Shown here: positions 13,641-15,477 of the stretch, piece after piece
Numbering within the stretch: position 1 is the first letter of the stretch
How the letters are laid out: each line of letters starts with the position of its first letter
Assembly: GCA_030533315.1 (NCBI GenBank)
Contig: JAUNJL010000056.1
Location: 1-15,477, forward strand
Direction of reading: 5' to 3'
Source: Eubacteriales bacterium
Lineage (GTDB): Bacteria > Bacillota_A > Clostridia > Lachnospirales > Lachnospiraceae
DNA: 15,477 bases
The notes under the pieces: model-generated
What the model saw: only the letters and a program-made list of their open reading frames with translations
Told to the model about the DNA's origin: nothing
The model's database searches: none
Translations under genes and position numbers: made by a program

Positions 13641-13782
13641 AACTCCTAGCTCCTTTCCAAAGATCTGTCCGCCAACATCGAGCAACAGTCCCATACCCTT
13701 ACCAGGCTTCGGCCAACCACTGCCATACTCTCCCTGTCTGCCCCTCTTCCATCGGCCGCTTTGCATTGCCTCCCGCAATATC
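13641..13782 (-). other. 5' leader of glmS, no glmS ribozyme recognised
   Basis: About 140 nt separate the predicted start from glmS. The conserved core of the glucosamine-6-phosphate-activated ribozyme, common in this position in Bacillota, was not found on reading. Possible pairings are a 6-bp stem (13752-13757 with 13711-13716, including a G-U pair) and a competing short hairpin with a CGAA loop (13712-13714 with 13705-13707). No known riboswitch was identified. Confidence 0.4.
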
Positions 13783-13788
13783 ACGCTT

Positions 13789-13817
13789 ATCTTAACACAA
13801 GAGGTCAAGTTCGGCAA
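13789..13817 (-). promoter_or_regulatory. Predicted promoter of the glmS gene group
   Basis: On the minus strand, -35 TTGCCG (13812-13817), a 17-bp spacer and -10 TAAGAT (13789-13794). It is the only good promoter seen upstream of glmS and the likely driver of glmS, DUF1622, MATE and trmO. Its -35 lies 20 bp from the -35 of the divergent recombinase promoter. Confidence 0.65.
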
Positions 13818-13837
13818 GGCTGTAGCCTGGTGAAATC

Positions 13838-13866
13838 TTGAATTGACGCAATCTTTATGATAAGAT
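13838..13866 (+). promoter_or_regulatory. Predicted promoter of the recombinase genes
   Basis: On the plus strand, -35 TTGAAT (13838-13843), a 17-bp spacer and -10 TAAGAT (13861-13866). An alternative -35 TTGACG (13843-13848) would be too close to this -10. The start would fall near 13873, within the right arm of an inverted repeat, leaving a leader of about 70 nt. Confidence 0.65.
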
Positions 13867-13879
13867 ATTCGTCATAAAG
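13853..13879. repeat. Operator-like inverted repeat around the recombinase -10 box
   Basis: A perfect 8-bp inverted repeat, CTTTATGA (13853-13860) and TCATAAAG (13872-13879), is separated by 11 bp that contain the -10 hexamer. The arms are about two helical turns apart centre to centre, as for a dimeric repressor. It could be an operator for a regulator encoded on the mobile element, or a recombinase binding site. Confidence 0.55.
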
Positions 13880-13943
13880 ACCTGATATTTCGGCCTATTC
13901 AAGCGGATACAAAAAACAAGCAGAGGGGAGGAAAACGACGGCT

Positions 13944-15047
13944 ATGCCCCACCACAAAAGAGTAACTGCCGTGACTGTCACACCAAAAGGAGCCGTGGAG
14001 GACAGTCCTTCGGCGGAGGATGCGCCAAACACGCAAAAGGCATCGCCAAAACCGCCGCTCCGAGCAGCGGCTTACTGCAGAGTCAGCACGTCCATGGAAG
14101 CCCAGGAGGACTCCTACGCCTTCCAGAAAAAAGTTTATGAGCAAAAGATCCGTCAATATCCCGGGTACGTTCTCGCCGGCATTTACGGAGATTACGGCAT
14201 TTCGGGAGGAAACACCAAAAAAAGAAAGGGCTTTCAGAGACTGCTGAAGGATTGCCGCAGCGGGAAGATCGACGTGGTCATCACCAAAAGCATCAGCCGC
14301 TTTGCCCGCAATCTTTCGGACAGTCTGAACACCATCCGGGAATTAAAGCAGCTGGGCATTCCAGTGATCTTCGAGAAAGAGGGGCTCAATACCCTGGATG
14401 AATCCAGCGAGATCCTTCTCTCCATCCTATCCGCCATCGCCCAGGAGGAACTGAACAGCCTGAGCCAAAACGTCAAATGGTCTCTGAACCAAAGCTGCGC
14501 CTCTGGAAATCCCTCCTTCAGAACCTGCTACGGTTACCGCAAGAAAAAAGAAAAAAACCGTTTTCTCTGGGAAATCCACCCCGGCGAGGCAAAGCGGGTG
14601 AGAACCGCCTTCCAGATGGCGGAGGAAGGAAAGAAATATTGGGAAATCTGTGAGGCCCTGCAGGCAATGGAGGACTCCGACGGAACCTCCATCCAATGGT
14701 GCTACGCCAAGGTATCCAAGCTTCTCCGCCATGAGGCCTATATGGGAGACCTGCTCACTGGAAAGCACGTCACACTGGACTACCTTAATAAGAAGGAAGT
14801 CAAAAACAAAGGACAGGCCGACCAGTATTATCTGGAGGATCACCACCCTCCCATTGTTACCAGGCAGCAATTTGCAGCCGTTCAGAAAAATATTCGGGAA
14901 CGTACGCTGTGTGCCTCCTACGGGGAGGTTCCCCTGCGATGGAAAAAACAGTTTCAGCGAAATAAGAAAAAGACGGATATGCAGCTTACCGGACATACCG
15001 CCAAGCCGGATCCGTCCCATCTGCCAGAACAAAGGAGGAATATGTGA
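13944..15047 (+). CDS. Serine recombinase (resolvase/invertase catalytic domain plus recombinase domain), short form
   Basis: The 367-aa protein has a 40-residue hydrophilic N-terminal extension, then a serine recombinase catalytic domain (about 41-185) with Y44-C-R46-V-S48-T, where Ser48 is the predicted nucleophile, and SISRFARN (116-123) carrying Arg119 and Arg122. A long helix QEELNSLSQNVKWSL follows. Residues about 190-320 match the Recombinase domain of large serine recombinases. The C-terminal zinc ribbon and coiled coil normally found after this are missing: there is no CxxC pair, and the tail (330-367) is basic and low in structure. Length is well under the usual 450-550 residues. 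A GGGGAGG site lies about 12 nt before the ATG, a rather long spacing. The stop overlaps the next recombinase start by 4 nt, implying translational coupling. It is probably one subunit of a mobile-element integrase system. Confidence 0.9.
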   Translation: MPHHKRVTAVTVTPKGAVEDSPSAEDAPNTQKASPKPPLRAAAYCRVSTSMEAQEDSYAFQKKVYEQKIRQYPGYVLAGIYGDYGISGGNTKKRKGFQRLLKDCRSGKIDVVITKSISRFARNLSDSLNTIRELKQLGIPVIFEKEGLNTLDESSEILLSILSAIAQEELNSLSQNVKWSLNQSCASGNPSFRTCYGYRKKKEKNRFLWEIHPGEAKRVRTAFQMAEEGKKYWEICEALQAMEDSDGTSIQWCYAKVSKLLRHEAYMGDLLTGKHVTLDYLNKKEVKNKGQADQYYLEDHHPPIVTRQQFAAVQKNIRERTLCASYGEVPLRWKKQFQRNKKKTDMQLTGHTAKPDPSHLPEQRRNM

Positions 15048-15477
15048 CAAGGGAAGTCACAAAAGCCATGCCAAAAAGAGAATCCAATCCCAAAACTGAT
15101 GTACAGATTTTAAAACGTCCTGGGCGCCCCGCCAGAGAAACCCCTAAAAAGCGGATTCGGGCTGCCGTCTACTGCCGGGTCAGTACGGATCTGGAGTCCC
15201 AGGAGAGCAGCCTGTCCATGCAGATGAGCGCCTTCCAAAAGCAGATCCAATCTCAGGAGGGCTGGGAGCTGGCAGGCGTCTACACAGACGAGGGCCAAAG
15301 CGGCACCCAGACCCTTCGCCGGGACGGGTTTAACCGGATGATCCAGGACTGCAAAAAAGGAAAAATCGATTATATCCTCACCAAAAGCATCAGCCGCTTT
15401 GCCAGAAACACGCTGGAGTGCCTCTCCTACGTAAGATTCTTAAAGGAAATGGGCGTATTTATTTACTTTGAGAAAGA
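15044..15477 (+). CDS. Serine recombinase, partial (runs off the right edge)
   Basis: The frame opens with GTG at 15044, which overlaps the previous gene's stop as GTGA and has AAAGGAGG 5-7 nt upstream; an ATG eight codons later is a weaker choice. The visible 144 residues include a basic N-terminal extension of about 36 residues, then AAVYCRVST with the nucleophile Ser, an extended segment DEGQSGTQTLRRDGFNRMI, and TKSISRFARNTLECL with the catalytic arginines. The sequence is still open at 15477, so the recombinase domain and any zinc ribbon lie outside. It is related to, but clearly different from, the first recombinase. Tandem serine recombinases that overlap like this are typical of mobile elements whose integrase functions are split over two or three genes. 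Confidence 0.92.
   Translation, partial: MTREVTKAMPKRESNPKTDVQILKRPGRPARETPKKRIRAAVYCRVSTDLESQESSLSMQMSAFQKQIQSQEGWELAGVYTDEGQSGTQTLRRDGFNRMIQDCKKGKIDYILTKSISRFARNTLECLSYVRFLKEMGVFIYFEK

Noticed and set aside
14427..15050. 207-codon minus-strand open frame under the first recombinase
   Set aside because: The plus-strand recombinase frame has catalytic motifs and the antisense product resembles nothing.

Overview
The window looks like chromosomal DNA of a Gram-positive anaerobe of the Bacillota, most likely a Lachnospiraceae-type Clostridia. This rests on moderately high G+C, strong AGGAGG ribosome binding sites, near-consensus TTGACA/TATAAT promoters, a Firmicutes-type LexA box, and family types common there (DUF1622, a MATE transporter, the radical-SAM/DUF4130 pair, a Cas4-like nuclease/helicase fusion, tandem serine recombinases). 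The genus cannot be fixed from the sequence. Nine genes lie on the minus strand. Only the two recombinases at the right edge are on the plus strand.

Read in minus-strand transcription order, from right to left: (1) glmS (13640-11802), a DUF1622 membrane protein, a MATE transporter and trmO are closely packed behind one promoter (13789-13817) and end at a strong terminator (9235-9280). (2) lysC (8970-7651) has its own promoter, an untranslated leader that contains an intrinsic-terminator hairpin (an attenuator-like arrangement), and its own terminator (7580-7622). (3) A DNA-maintenance block follows. A radical SAM protein and its DUF4130 partner sit behind a perfect-consensus promoter whose spacer holds a palindromic LexA/SOS box. 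Next, with its own promoter, comes a PD-(D/E)XK nuclease fused to a DinG/XPD-type helicase. (4) An exported serine hydrolase with N-terminal cell-wall-binding-like repeats has its own promoter. (5) ridA has a promoter, a roughly 150-nt leader with alternative stems, and a terminator (118-155).

At the right edge, two serine recombinase genes on the plus strand overlap by 4 nt, and the second runs out of the window. Their promoter lies back to back with the glmS promoter and has an 8-bp inverted repeat around its -10 box. They probably mark one end of a mobile element that extends beyond the window.

The strongest leads are the SOS-controlled radical-SAM/DUF4130 pair, whose radical SAM member ends in a textbook beta-clamp-binding pentapeptide (QLSLF), and the lysC leader attenuator, which does not resemble the lysine riboswitch. 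Stretches without a gene: 1-227 holds only the ridA terminator; 603-1064 holds the ridA promoter and leader plus a GC-rich inverted repeat; 8971-9309 holds the lysC leader, lysC promoter and trmO terminator; 13641-13943 holds the divergent glmS/recombinase promoters.
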